This document shows, in pieces, positions 31,298 to 44,000 of a stretch of 64,000 nucleotides of DNA (its first letter is position 1; each line of letters begins with the position of its first letter). The translations under genes and the position numbers were made by a program. The notes under the pieces were generated by a model that saw only the letters and a list, made by a program, of their open reading frames with translations, was not told the origin of the DNA and did not search any database. The stretch lies in NCBI GenBank assembly GCA_030710605.1, contig CP092874.1, positions 24,573,621 through 24,637,620 on the forward strand, written 5' to 3'. The DNA is from Cordylochernes scorpioides. Its lineage: Eukaryota > Arthropoda > Arachnida > Pseudoscorpiones > Chernetidae.

Positions 31298-31487
31298 CCA
31301 TTGTGTTTCCAATCTATAATACAAATTGTACATTATCAATCACTTGTAATTGGAAAAAAATATCAAATGTAATTATAAATATTTGTAACTGCAATTACAC
31401 AATCAGCAGTATATTTTGCCCAAAACACTGCCATCATCAAAACAGAGAATACCAGATTGCCATGATATAGTTTTTTTTTTGTTTGCT

Positions 31488-31760
31488 TATCCCTAGTACA
31501 CGTGGTACAGGCCATGATAATCATGGTGGATAGAAGTAGATGACTGCTTTTACTGTAAGTGCACCACATGTCTACACATGTGAAAAGCAATTCGACTTTG
31601 TACTTACAAATGTGCCAGAGCCCCGTTTGGTTACTTGCATTCGCTGGTGGGGTTGGACTTTTAAAAGATTAGATAAAATATTTTTGCAAGAATCGGGGGC
31701 TATTGAAGCATTTTTTTTTTAATCAGAAAAAATGGCTCAATGCAGGAATCGAACCCGGGT
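31488..31760 (-). mobile_element. tRNA-derived SINE downstream of NDUFV1 copy A
   Basis: The body is intact, with about 25 bp of foreign AT-rich sequence at 31662-31688. The head is truncated. The same insertion is present in unit B at 49551-49757, so it predates the split of the two units. Confidence 0.8.
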
Positions 31761-31916
31761 CGTATGAAGATAGTAGAAATTCTAAATCAATAGTTTAAAT
31801 TCTATCATGCTATTTTCTCAATTCTCTATCTACAATATTGAACAACTGAATAAAAAAAAATGTGTTGCAAAACAAAACAGTAGAAATAAAGATTCCAGTT
31901 TTGGTTATTAGACATA

Positions 31917-31922
31917 TTTATT
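31917..31922 (-). terminator. NDUFV1: Polyadenylation signal of NDUFV1 copy A
   Basis: AATAAA on the minus strand, 72 bases beyond the stop codon. Conserved in copy B at 49912-49917. Confidence 0.65.
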
Positions 31923-31993
31923 GTTTACATATATATCCATATGAGAGTTGCATATATCAATATATGTAAATAGAGCTAGAACTGCGTGCCAGA

Positions 31994-32062
31994 CTAGCTA
32001 TGGCTGGCTTCCCTCTGCCGGATCCTTTCTTCAATCTGGGGCCTGAAGTGTCGGACCAGACC
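31994..32062 (-). CDS. NDUFV1: NDUFV1 copy A, terminal exon
   Basis: 69 nt encoding [14 protein letters not shown] and a short charged tail, then TAG. The RHFRPxxEER motif is conserved at the C-terminus of NDUFV1. The acceptor follows a run ending ttgttccacag. Confidence 0.9.
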   Translation of the reverse strand, partial: GLVRHFRPQIEERIRQREASHS

Positions 32063-35000
32063 CTGTGGAACAAGCACATTGTGTCAGCTTTTGTAATAAA
32101 GGTTAACAAGTGGTTGTGTTTGAAACTTCTTCCCCTTTATCAATAACACACAAACACATAACATGTAGGACTTTTTTTAAATGATGATTCATCTCCCATT
32201 GTGCCATATGTTAAGTTCAAAGACTAGGAGCCATCTGTAACCTGTACAATCTGTTAAGATTTCTCTGGGAAGGGGCTTGGTGGAAGGATGGTCTAAACCA
32301 TTGGTTTTTGACCACTACGACCAGGGTTCAATTCCTGTATTGGGCACTTTTTTCTAATAAAAAAAAAAATTGCTCCAATAGTGCCCGATTCTTGCAAAAG
32401 TCCAACCCCACCAGTGAGTGCAAGTAACCAAACGAGGCTCTGGCACATTTGTAAATGCAAAGTCGAACTGCTTTTCACATGTGTAGACATGTGGTGTACT
32501 TACAGTAAAAGCAGTCGCCTACTTCTACCCACCATGATTATCATGGCCTGTACCACGTGTACTTGGGATAAGAAAAAAAAAGTGGAAAGAAAATAAGGGG
32601 TCAAAGAATAGGAGCCATCTGTAGCATGTACAATCTGTTTCTCTGGGTGAACTATGACAACATATATCAGCCTGGAAAAAACTCTTAAAGCCTAACAGCT
32701 AAACCTTGGTCACAGTTCTATTATTCCATTTAACTTTGCAAAGGAGAGTCCATAAAGTTTACATGAATTCCATGCTTCTCGAGCTGTATTATGATAGCAG
32801 CAGCCTCTCCCAAAGGTCCTGTTAAGTACATCTAATACAAGCCAAAATATGTTCTGGAGTTGCAGATGCCAAGCTACATTTTGGGCAAGTGGGGTAGATT
32901 TTGTTATTATTTTCTATCTTCAATGGCTTGAGATGGCCTGTTCTTAATCTTGTTAGTGTTGTTTGACTTTACAAAGGAGAAACCATGTTTTTGAGCTGTA
33001 AATCTCTCATTAAAGAATCCATTGTAATCATGGTGAGTATGGAAGAAATTGTGTGACAAGGGTTATACCTCCAAGTACACACCCTCTCTCTACACAAGCT
33101 TTTTATTATCCCTAGTACATGTGAAACACGCCATGATAATCATGGTGGGTAGATGTAGGCGACTGGTTTTACTGTAAGTGTACTACATGTGAATGTATAA
33201 ATGTGAAAAGCAGTTCGACTTTTGCACTTACAAATGTGCCAGAGCCCCGTTTGTTTACTTGCACTCGCTGGTGTGGTTGGACTTTTGCAAGAATCGGGGG
33301 CCATTGGAGAATTTTTTAAATTAGAAATAAAGAGAGAGAGAGAGAGAGAGAGAGAGTGCCCAATGAGGGATTCAATCCTGGGTTGTAGAGGTCAAAAACC
33401 AATAGTTTAGATCACCCTTCCACCAATCCCCCTTCTACACAAGTTGTTGTTTCTTATCCCCTCGTGTAAAGATTACACGAATTCCATGAGTTCATGATCT
33501 CATGGAAAGGGGTATAGGGGTGCAGCTTTCATTGATCATGGCACCATGATCCAGGCAAACTTTGGTGAAAGTCTGACTTCACCTGTAGTTTGAGGCCATT
33601 CCTAACATGGAAGTCTTTGCTGCTGACTCTAACATGAGTACAGACGCAGCTGCTCTGTATCCCTGGAGTGGGACCATTGCTGAGGTCCATCAACTGGGTC
33701 AGTTGAACTCAGGATTTATAAAGAGGGAGGGTACTACTCTACACAAGTACTAAGTAAAGAATGACAATGTGTTCATCTGTGTTGAACTAAGAGAGAAGAT
33801 GTACCTGGACAGGCCAGGCAGCTCCATCAGCCAGGGCACAGATGGTGTGGCCCTCAATCTGCTTGCTGACCTCCCAGATCATGTCAATCTCCTCCACCTT
33901 GGCATTGCCCTCCACTGCAACAACACCAACCTTCTTAGTAATGAGGTACATAATTTGGATTATATATACACAAGGTAATAAGACCAAACCTAAATAAATA
34001 GTATGAGATGGTAATAGCCTCATTGTTAGCATCATATCCCCTGTGTAAAGATTGTGTAAAGATTACACCAATTCCATGAGTGTTAGCATCATAATAGTAT
34101 TATTATCATTATCGTAATGATGGTAACAATGCTATTACCAAAATGTCGCACACTGTTTATTTTTTTGGTATTATTACCATTTATTACCAACCTCTCTTTA
34201 GTAATCAATACATAGTCAGAGTTAAGGAAGGTATACAGGGAAACCTGTCATAGGAGTCAATTTTTAGTAGGAGCTATTAATTTTCCATTGGTTTATTGTT
34301 GTTTCTTCCCCTTGTGCATAGATTACAAAAATTTCATGTGTCCATTTCATTAATTTGTTGTTGTTTCTTATCCCCTTGTGTAAAGATAAACAAGGTATCT
34401 GACTCCTGTCTAATGTATTCACACAAGACCCTATAGATTAAATACACTCACGGACAAAACATTTATGGAAGTTGTATCTTTTAGCATCAATATATATTTT
34501 TAAAGGAGAGCTTTTGAATTTACATATATATGAAATCTGCCGTTATATAAGCAAATAAGAAGGGTTTTATGGTTAAAATTGGTAAATTTTTGTCCATAAT
34601 AAGTCACCATAAGTTAATTTGAAGGACATTAACAACAACAAAACAACTATACAACATGACAAAGTGCACAATTTGGATTATAGATTATAGTTACAAGAAA
34701 ATAAGACCCAATCCAAATAAATTAATAGTGTGTGACATTTCGGTAACAACGCTGTTAACGTAACGTGACACACTATCAATTTATTTGGAGTGGGTCTTAT
34801 TTTCTTGTATCTATACAACATGTTTCTGCTCAAAACATGTTCCATAGTTTTTTTTATTTTTTTTTTTATATTTCCTTTTTGGAGCTAAGTTGGCCTGCCA
34901 CTGAGTAGTGCTCCCAGTAATGACAAAGGCAGACGCATTCTACTTTACCCAGTCATGATGGTTGTCAAACAGACACCATCAAGGGTCACAACTTGATACC

Positions 35001-38000
35001 CTAATAGGATTGAGTGGAGATAAGAAAGAAGAAGATTCCTTCTTGTTACACCTTGTAAGTAGACACATTGCCAGTGAAGAAGGAGGAAATAAGGAAGAGG
35101 GGGAACTGACCGAAACGGTGCAGGATTTTGTTCATCCAACCAACACCCTCCCGACATGGGGTACATTGGCCGCAGCTCTCGTGTTTGTAGAACTCCATGA
35201 GGCGGTGGATGGCCCGGATAATGTCCGTCTGCTTGTTCATCACAATGACGGCTGCGGTGCCGAGGGCAGTCTTGGCCTGGACCAGAGAGTCAAAGTCCAT
35301 CAGGACTTCTTCACACACCCTGGAACACAACACACGGTGGGTCACATACAATCTCTTAGTCATCTGAGTGAAAAATTAAACATTATAAACACAAGGTAAT
35401 AAGACCAAATCCAAATAAATAAATAGTGTGTGACATTTCGGTAACAGCGTTGTTACCATCTGTTAGGATTTTATAAGTTGTTTTATCATAGATTTATATA
35501 TTTGTATTTTGACCAGATGACCGGACGGTTTTACATGTATATAATTGGTTTTAAATGATGTAAATTAGTTAGTCATGAAAGGAAATTAAAAGTGTTGATT
35601 TTATTAGAGGTGTTAGTGTTTACTCTGCTCGATTGTAGACTGGGGGAAAGAATTGATTCCTAACACCATCTTCAGACAAAAGTACTGAATGAGAAATTTT
35701 ACCCTTAATAAAAGTAAAATTTCTCATTCAGTACTTTTGTCTGAAGATGGTAACAACGCTGTTACCGAAACGTCACACACTATTTATTTATTTGGATTTG
35801 GTCTTATTACCTTGTGTTTTATAATCTATAATCCAAACTGTGCCTTATCAATTAAACATATTATTTAGCTTTCTCTCCTTGTTAAGTTACAATTTGGATT
35901 ATAGATTCGAAACACAAAATAATAAAAGGCCAAATTAAAATAAATAGTGTGTGATGATAAGGCACAATTTGGATTATAGATTAGAACTTTATGGTAATAA
36001 GACCATATCAAAATAAATAGTATGTGGTGTTTTGGATAACAGCGTTGTTACCGAAATGTCACACTCTATTTATTTGGATTTGGTCTTATTATCTTATAAT
36101 AGTGTGTGATGTTTTGTTAACAATGCTGTTATTGAAAAGAGTCATTCACTATTTATTTGAATTTTCACTCATTATACCTTGTGTTGCCACTATGATGAAA
36201 ATATGTAAGGAGGGTGTGGCTCATCAAGGGTTAACCCTCCCAGTGGTTTCACCAGTTTAATCTACCATACTGTTTTCAGAGCTATAATATTGTATTGGTC
36301 AGCTGTCTTACTTATATATATAGCTGGCACTCTAGAGGAAAAAGCTTGGCGAAGGTATTTAAGCAAACCATGGACAGTAGAATTGCATATAAATATAGAC
36401 ATTGAGCAATGTTACAAGAAAATAAGCCCTAATCCAAATAAATTGTGTGTGTGATGTTTTGCCTGATGATGGTGGTAACACAGCTGTTACCGAAACATCA
36501 CACACTATTAATATATTTGGATTTGGTCTTATTACCTTGTAACATTGCTCAATGTCTATATTTTAAATATGCAATTCTACTGTCCTCAAAGTTCATGTCC
36601 ATGGTATGCTTAAATACCTTCGCCGAGCTTTTTCCTCTAGAGTGCCAGATATATTTATAGGCAGTTCAGCCAACCAATACAATATAAGAGGTCTTATTTT
36701 CTTGTAGCCATAATCCAAATTGTGCTTTATCAATGAGCAATGCTCTTCTGTAAACAATTCATGTAAAAAGCCAGATGGGAGGACAACAACACTGTTACCG
36801 AAACATCACACAATATTAATTTATTTGGATTAGAGGTCTTATTTTCTTGTAGCCATATTCCAAATTATGCTTTATCGTTGAGGAATACTCTTCTGTAAAA
36901 AAATTAATATAAAAAGCCAGCAGGGAGGACAACAACACTGTTACCGAAACATCACACACTATTAATTTATTTGGATTAGAGGTCTTATTTTCTTGTAGCT
37001 ATAATCTATAATCCAAATTGTGCTTTATCATTAAGCAATGCTTTTCTGTACACAATTCATATAAAAGGTCAATTGAGGGGACATTCATTTGTAAAAATGG
37101 AAAAGAACTTACGACTTAGGGATGACAGGGGTGGAAGACCCCCCAGGGATGATGGCCAGTAGGTTGTCCCACCCCCCCAGCACACCCCCGCAGTGGCGTT
37201 CAATCAGCTCCCTCAGTGGGATTGACATCTCCTCCTCCACGGTACAGGGGTACTTCACGTGGCCAGAGATGTTGAACAGCTTTGTGCCGGAGTTACGAGT
37301 CCGTCCGAAGGAAGCAAACCATTCACCACCCCTACGGCAGATGGCGGGAGCCACGGCTACAGTCTCTACATTGGACACAGTTGTGGGGCAGCCGAACAGT
37401 CCCACGTCTGCTGGGAACGGAGGCTTTAGACGGGGTTTGCCTTGCTTGCCCTCAATTGACTCAATCAGGGCCTGCAGACACAACCACTCTATTATTTGTT
37501 ATGAAAAAAGACATCTCCTTATCGTGCAAATGAAAGTTGTTGATGGCTTGCGCCATCTATCGGAATAAATATCAACTATTCTCGTTGATTTTTAATTATT
37601 CCAGAATTGGCCAAATACCCATTCTTGATTAATCAAGAAAAGCTAACCACGGACGCGTTTCGGGCTGTTGGCCCTCATCAGCGTGGTGCAAGCTGTACCT
37701 CAACGACCAAAAAAAAAAGAACTGGTCATTCAAGGCATCCTGAAAAATCATGAAACGGGTAGTTAAAGCCAGAATTGTGTGAGACCGCGACATTATTTAT
37801 GTTGTTGTTTCTTATCCCCTTGTGTAAAAATTGAACAAATTCCATGAGTTCATGCTCCTCGAGCATCGAGCTGCGTCTGTACTCATGTTAGAGTAGGCAG
37901 CAAAGGCATCTGCTTCCATATTAGGAACGGCCTCAAACTACAGGCAAAGTTAGACTTTCACCAAAGTGTGCCTGGATCATGGCGCCATGATCAATGAAAG

Positions 38001-41000
38001 CTACACTCCTTCACCCCATTCCATGAGATTATTTGTGTACACAGTACAACTTCCATGAGAGGACACCTCTTCACAAATGACAGTTATCATTGTCAAAATT
38101 ACCATTAAGAGTTGTCTTTCCCTCTTAACTTTCTTCTAGTTATAAACTAACCATATTTTGATTTGAACACCTTCTACACAATGCTTTCTTTGCCTCATGC
38201 ATTTAGAACCTGTTTGTCTATTACAGTAGAACCTCCATGAGAGGACACCTCTCTACAAAAGGACAGTTTTCATTTGCAAAATTAACATTTTTACTATTTA
38301 GCAACTTTCTAGTAAAAGGACACCTCTCCCTAAAGGACAATTTGGCTATGCAAATAGGTGTTGTCCTTTAGAAATAGGCTCTGTATTTGGTTCAGACAAC
38401 AAATAATCATATTTTGCCTTGCTGTCAATTGACAGAGCAAGTTCCTATTAAAGGAGTAAAGCTACTAAAATCCTTCTCCTCCTTTCTTATCTCCACTCAA
38501 TCACACTAAGGTATCAAGCTTATAGAGCTTGTTGATGGTGTCTGCTGGGGTAGAGGAGAGCTCATCAATGGATGAGTCAATACAGTCAATAATATGTCTT
38601 GGGATTGCAGGCTGAGAATTGCACTTAGTACATAGTGGGAAAACCTTGCAACCATTCTGGAAAGTCATCGTCCGTAGATGACCAGACTTAAGTCTGGAAA
38701 TCAAAGACTGTTGTTCTCTTGGGAGGACAGAACCGGTGCTTGTCCCTCCTGCTTTGTACCAGTCATGTGCAGCATTAGATTTCCATTCCTGCAGGCATTG
38801 GATTTTGATGGTACAGAGGAGGTCTCTTTCGTCTAGTTGGGTGGTAGATTCTCTTGCTTCAGTTAGGCCAAGAGCTCCAGCCTTTGCTACTAAAATGGTT
38901 GTCAAGAGTTGACATCTTTGTTCTCAAATATCTACATTAACTTAGCGCCATATATATATCGCTGAAAATTATATAAACATTTTTTTTAAATGCTACTTTT
39001 CTTCTTAAATAAATATAATTCAAATTTATTTCTCTATAGCCACTATCCTGCAATGAATAAAAACAATTTAAAGATGGAGGGTATGGCTCATCATTGATGA
39101 ACCCTCACAATGGTTTTATCCTTTCAATCTCCAGGTCATTTCACTAATGTATTGGACTGAAGGCTTGGTTTTGTATACAGTAAAATTGTGTTTGGAACAA
39201 ACTATTGATGAGAGAAGTGTGGACGCAGGCGCCGCTTGGAGGCGCTGCATGAAGATAACTGACCAATGGGAACGGCCCACCTCAACCATCAGTATTCTTC
39301 CTTGTATATAACCAAAAGACTGTCTTTGTTCTACTGCTGTGTGCGGTTGTTATTCTTTTGTAAACATATGTATCCTTATATCTAATAATACTATATTTAT
39401 AAAATCACTTATTTGGCTGTTCTTTTTACAACATCGACCCAAAACAACTATGTTCTAATCTTTGTTTCTGTTTGATACCAAAAAGGAAAATAAATAATTA
39501 AAAAAAAACAGCATTATGTAAATAGGGTGCATATACAAATCACTCACCGTCTCCTCTCCGCAGATGTAGGCTCCAGCCCCACGTTGAATGAAGACATCGA
39601 AGTCATAGCCGCTGCCACAGGCATTCTTGCCGATCAAGCCTTCCTTGTAGGCTTCCTGGATAGCCAGCTGCATGTTGGAGGCCTCATTGTAGAACTCTCC
39701 GCGGATGTAGATGTACGCCGCGCGGGCTCCCATACAGAAACCTCCTATCAGACACCCCTCAATCAGTTTGTGAGGGTCGTGGCGCATGATCTCGCGATCC
39801 TTGCAGGTCCCCGGCTCCCCCTCATCAGCATTCACCACGAGGTACTTGGGCCGGCCATCACTAGGCTTGTGCATGAAACTCCACTTCATGCCTGTCGGGA
39901 AACCTGCTCCTCCGCGACCTCGCAGCCCAGACTTCTTCATCTCCTCCACAATCCACTGCGGACCTTTCAGGATGATCTCCTTGGTCTTGTACCAGTCTCC
40001 CTGAGTCACACCGTTGGTGAGACATAATAGAGGATGGATGGAAGACAAGCTAATTGAGAGGAAGAATTATTATCCCCTTGTGTAAAGATTACATAAATTC
40101 CATGAGTTCATGCTCCACTGCTGGTATGGTTGTTTCTTATCCCCTTGTGTAAAGATTATACAAATTCCATCAGTCCTTGTTTCTTTAGCTGCTTGATGAA
40201 AAGCAGAGACCTCTCCCAAAGGTCCTGTTTAGTTGCATCTAATGCAAGCCAAAATGTGTTCTGAAGCTGCAAGCACCAAGCTAACTTTTGATGATATTCA
40301 TGGTAGGTAAGGGTTTGTGAATGCTTTTAATATAAAGTACACCAATGTCTACGCAGATAGAAATAAATTTGGACTTTTATACTCAAGGTACCAGAACCCC
40401 AATTAATTACTTGTGCATTCACTGGTGTATTTGGTTTTGTGTAAGAATTGGGAAGGGGGGGGGGGGGGGGCACATTGAAGCAAATTTGAACAATGTGCTA
40501 ATGAAGGATTCAATCCTAGATTGACTTTGTCAAAATCCTATCCTACAGCCCAATTGTGGCGGGAGAGTGAAATAACAGGTAGCTCACTACATCAGGACTC
40601 CTGGTAGAACCACCCTAGGTTGAGCTATATACAGTCGAACCTCTTTAATTCAACACCCCAAGGGATCAGAGCTTTCGGTTGAATTAAAGGAAGTGTTGAA
40701 TTAAGGTTATATGATTAGGTAATCATCTAACTCGCTAAAAAAATATTTTTTAAAATAGCCTTGTAATATAAATTAATGATATTAATTGAAACCATTGTGT
40801 GTTTTTATTTTATTTTCATGATTAACTTTTAGTATCAGTGGCAAAATGGCATTAATACATATTTTAGAAACATAAATAATTGTAACAAATAAATTTATTG
40901 GCAATGTGTTTCTTTTCAGTAATATAATCAAATATTAACTCTACAGACATTAAAATATTAAATATAATATATTAAATAATATTTTATTCTAATTGAAAAA

Positions 41001-44000
41001 TATAGCAGTTGAAAGGAAATAAATATGGTAAATAAAAAGAAAATTTTAAAATAATCATGAAGAGATCTTTTAAAAAAATTATTTATAGATATCTGTTTTT
41101 GCACTGAAATTCTATTCAGGATGTATTCCAGATGGCATTTTGAAAAAACATGCATGCCTTTCTTCCTCTGAAATGTCTTTTAATAAATAAATTTTAATGT
41201 ATTAAAGGCATCCACTGCTGCTGCAGGTGTTATTGATTTTGTGTTTAAATCTTTTATAATAACACAGAAATGGAATATTGAAATAAAATGTTATCATAAT
41301 CATTGTGGCTACATTGTATAAAGATTTATTTATTTAAAAAGAAATTATTTATAAATTTAAAAATAGCTAAAATATTTCAATGTTAAAAATAAAAAAATAA
41401 AAATTATTATTAGTTAGCGCATGATGCCGAAATTCCCGCGTAAAAAAAACAACAATAACATCCGCGAAATTGCGCAACGGCACTGCAAAGTGAAACTTAA
41501 ACTAACCATAAACCAAAAGTGCGCAGGCGCGATCCGATCGGCACCCGCCGTAATACCGTTTAGCGGTAAAGTTGCATGTAAAATAACATTCAACTGTCGA
41601 AATTCGAATTTTAAGATGGTCGAACTATCGGAACTGTCGTATTATCGATACTGTCGAATTACGGTTTGTTATTTGATAGGCCGGAGGTCGGGACATCGGA
41701 ACATGGTCGAATTATCGCCGAGTGTCTAATTGGGGTGTGTCGAATTAACGAGGTTATACTGTACTTGCTAATGTAGGAAGGTACAAATTGGTAGTGTTTG
41801 TTCTCCGCAGCTACAAAGGGTATCTGTACTCCATGTTAGCACCAAACTAAAGTCACACCGAGTGGTACTTCCAGGTTCCCAATCCTACAGCATCCTCCTT
41901 TCCCTCTCCATGAAGGTTTCTTCTGTGATTGACAAAACTGAGACTCCTGTTGGAGATCATCTAAATTATATCCGAGGGAATAAGCAACAACAACATCCTG
42001 GATGGAAGTTGTAGAAAATTGACAGTTTATACTATAACATCACCAATATCATGCTCAGAGGATCAAATACAAGCTGAGTGGTGGTATTATCTTTGATCAT
42101 AAGATCCCAGAGGGGTCCTATGTGACACAAGATCCTTGTGTATTCTGTATACCACATTGAAAACACCGGTTCTCGTCCGATCACCGAAATTAAGCAACGT
42201 CGGGCCCGGTCAGTACTTGGGAGGGTGACCACCAGGGAAAACCGGGTGCTGTAGGCTATTACCTTTAGGGGGTCGGTGAAAGGATGGTCTAAACTGTTGG
42301 TTTTCGACTGCTACGACCCGAGTTCGATTCCCGCATTGGGCACGGGGCTCTGGCACATTTGTAAGTGCAAAGTCTAACTGCTTTTCACATGTGTAGATAT
42401 GTGATGTACTTACAGTAAAAGCAGTCGCTAACTACCCACCATGATTATCATGGCCTGTACCATGTGTACAGGCAATACAGGAATAAGCAAAAAAAAAAAA
42501 AATGCTCAGAGGATCAAATACAAGCTGAGTAGTGGCATCTTCTTTGATCATAAAATCCCAAAAGATCCTTTGAGGCCCCACTCTATACAACTCCAGACCT
42601 AACACTGGAAATAGACCTTAGAGAATATGTTCAAGTACTATTGATGGTTACAAAGCTGTGTGGTACATTTCCAGATAAACTAAAGTGGTAAAATAAGGCA
42701 CACACAAACTGGACACAACAAGGCTAACAAATAAAAATTAAAGATCCATCCGGGGAGGAGTTTCTTTAATAGTCTTTATTACTTGAACTCTCTCAAATTT
42801 TCAGGCTTATAAGCCTGAAAGCTTCAAGTAATAAAAAATTATCATATAGAATCTCATTCCCAAAAAAAGATCATTGATTTTTATTTAACGCACAGGGGAT
42901 TAATATTTATTAAGGCTAAAAAATTTCATTCTTTCTTATCTCCACTCAACAATCATATCAGGGTATCAAGCCAAGCCTGTAGAGCTTGTGGATAGTGTCT
43001 GCTGGAGTTGAGTAGAGCTCATCAGACATAATCAAAAGTCTCAAGCTTTACAAGCTTTTTTTTTTTTGCTTATCCCAAGTACATGTGGTACAGGCCATGA
43101 TAATCATGGTGGGTAGAGGCTAACGACTGCATTTACTGTAAGTGCACCACATGCCTATACATGTGAAAAGCAGTTCGACTTTGTACTTACAAATGTGCCA
43201 GAGCCCCGTTTGGTTACTTACACTCGCTGGTGGGGTTGGACTTTTGCAAGAATCGGGGGCCATTGAAGCATTTTTTTTTTTGTTAAACAGAAAAAAATTG
43301 TCCAATGCGGGAATCGAACCTGGGTCGTAGCCGTCGAAAACCAACGGTTTAGACCATCCTAACACCGACCTCTCTTTACAAGCTTGATAGCCTAATATTA
43401 TTGAGTGGAGATAAGAAAGAAGATTGGTTAGCCTTAATAGATATTGGCTAACAGAAATAAAACAACTGGGTGATATAAGAAAGAAGAGAGCTCGAGAAGC
43501 ATGAACTCATGGAATTTGTGTAATCTTTACACAAGGGGATAAGAAACAACAACAACAAGAAAGAAAAGACATTTACCCGAGCCTTGGCTCCTTTGACCCT
43601 CCAATCATGGCGGCCATAGAGGTTGGTGAAGATACGATCTTCATCCTTGAGGGGTCCATACTTGGTCTGAAACACCAGACACACACAAACTTTAGAAATA
43701 CATTTACTTACATACCATGGTTGATAATACACACACAGGCACAACTCAAGATATTTTATATGGTAAAAAGATATTTGATAAATTATCCCGCATGTGTTTC
43801 TTTCGAACGAAAAATCAAAATTTATTTCAAGGAGAAATAACGATTATTTCTAACCTTAGGGATGAGGTATGAAAGGATGAATTGTGAAGAGTAATGATAA
43901 ACGGAAAAATAAAAGTGTCCAAGGATGGGAATTTTATTTTTCTGTTTATCATTACCCTTCACAATTCATCCTTTCATATTTATCCCTAAGGTTAGAAATA

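Noticed and set aside
37122-37568. 148-codon plus-strand frame over the SLBB exon (and 54025-54471)
   Set aside because: Antisense shadow of the NDUFV1 exon that runs on into an intronic repeat.
39527-40027. 166-codon plus-strand frame opposite the NDUFV1 exon (and the same at 56429-56929)
   Set aside because: It is the antisense shadow of a strongly conserved exon. The minus-strand frame matches NDUFV1 residue by residue with correct splice sites.
42139-42260. Functional 5S rRNA gene
   Set aside because: The first bases and parts of the C box are altered, no T-run terminator follows, and it is not in a 5S tandem array.
42266-42340. tRNA gene candidate at the SINE head
   Set aside because: It has a B box, but the rest does not form a clean cloverleaf by eye. 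The same sequence is the 5' end of a dispersed SINE family.
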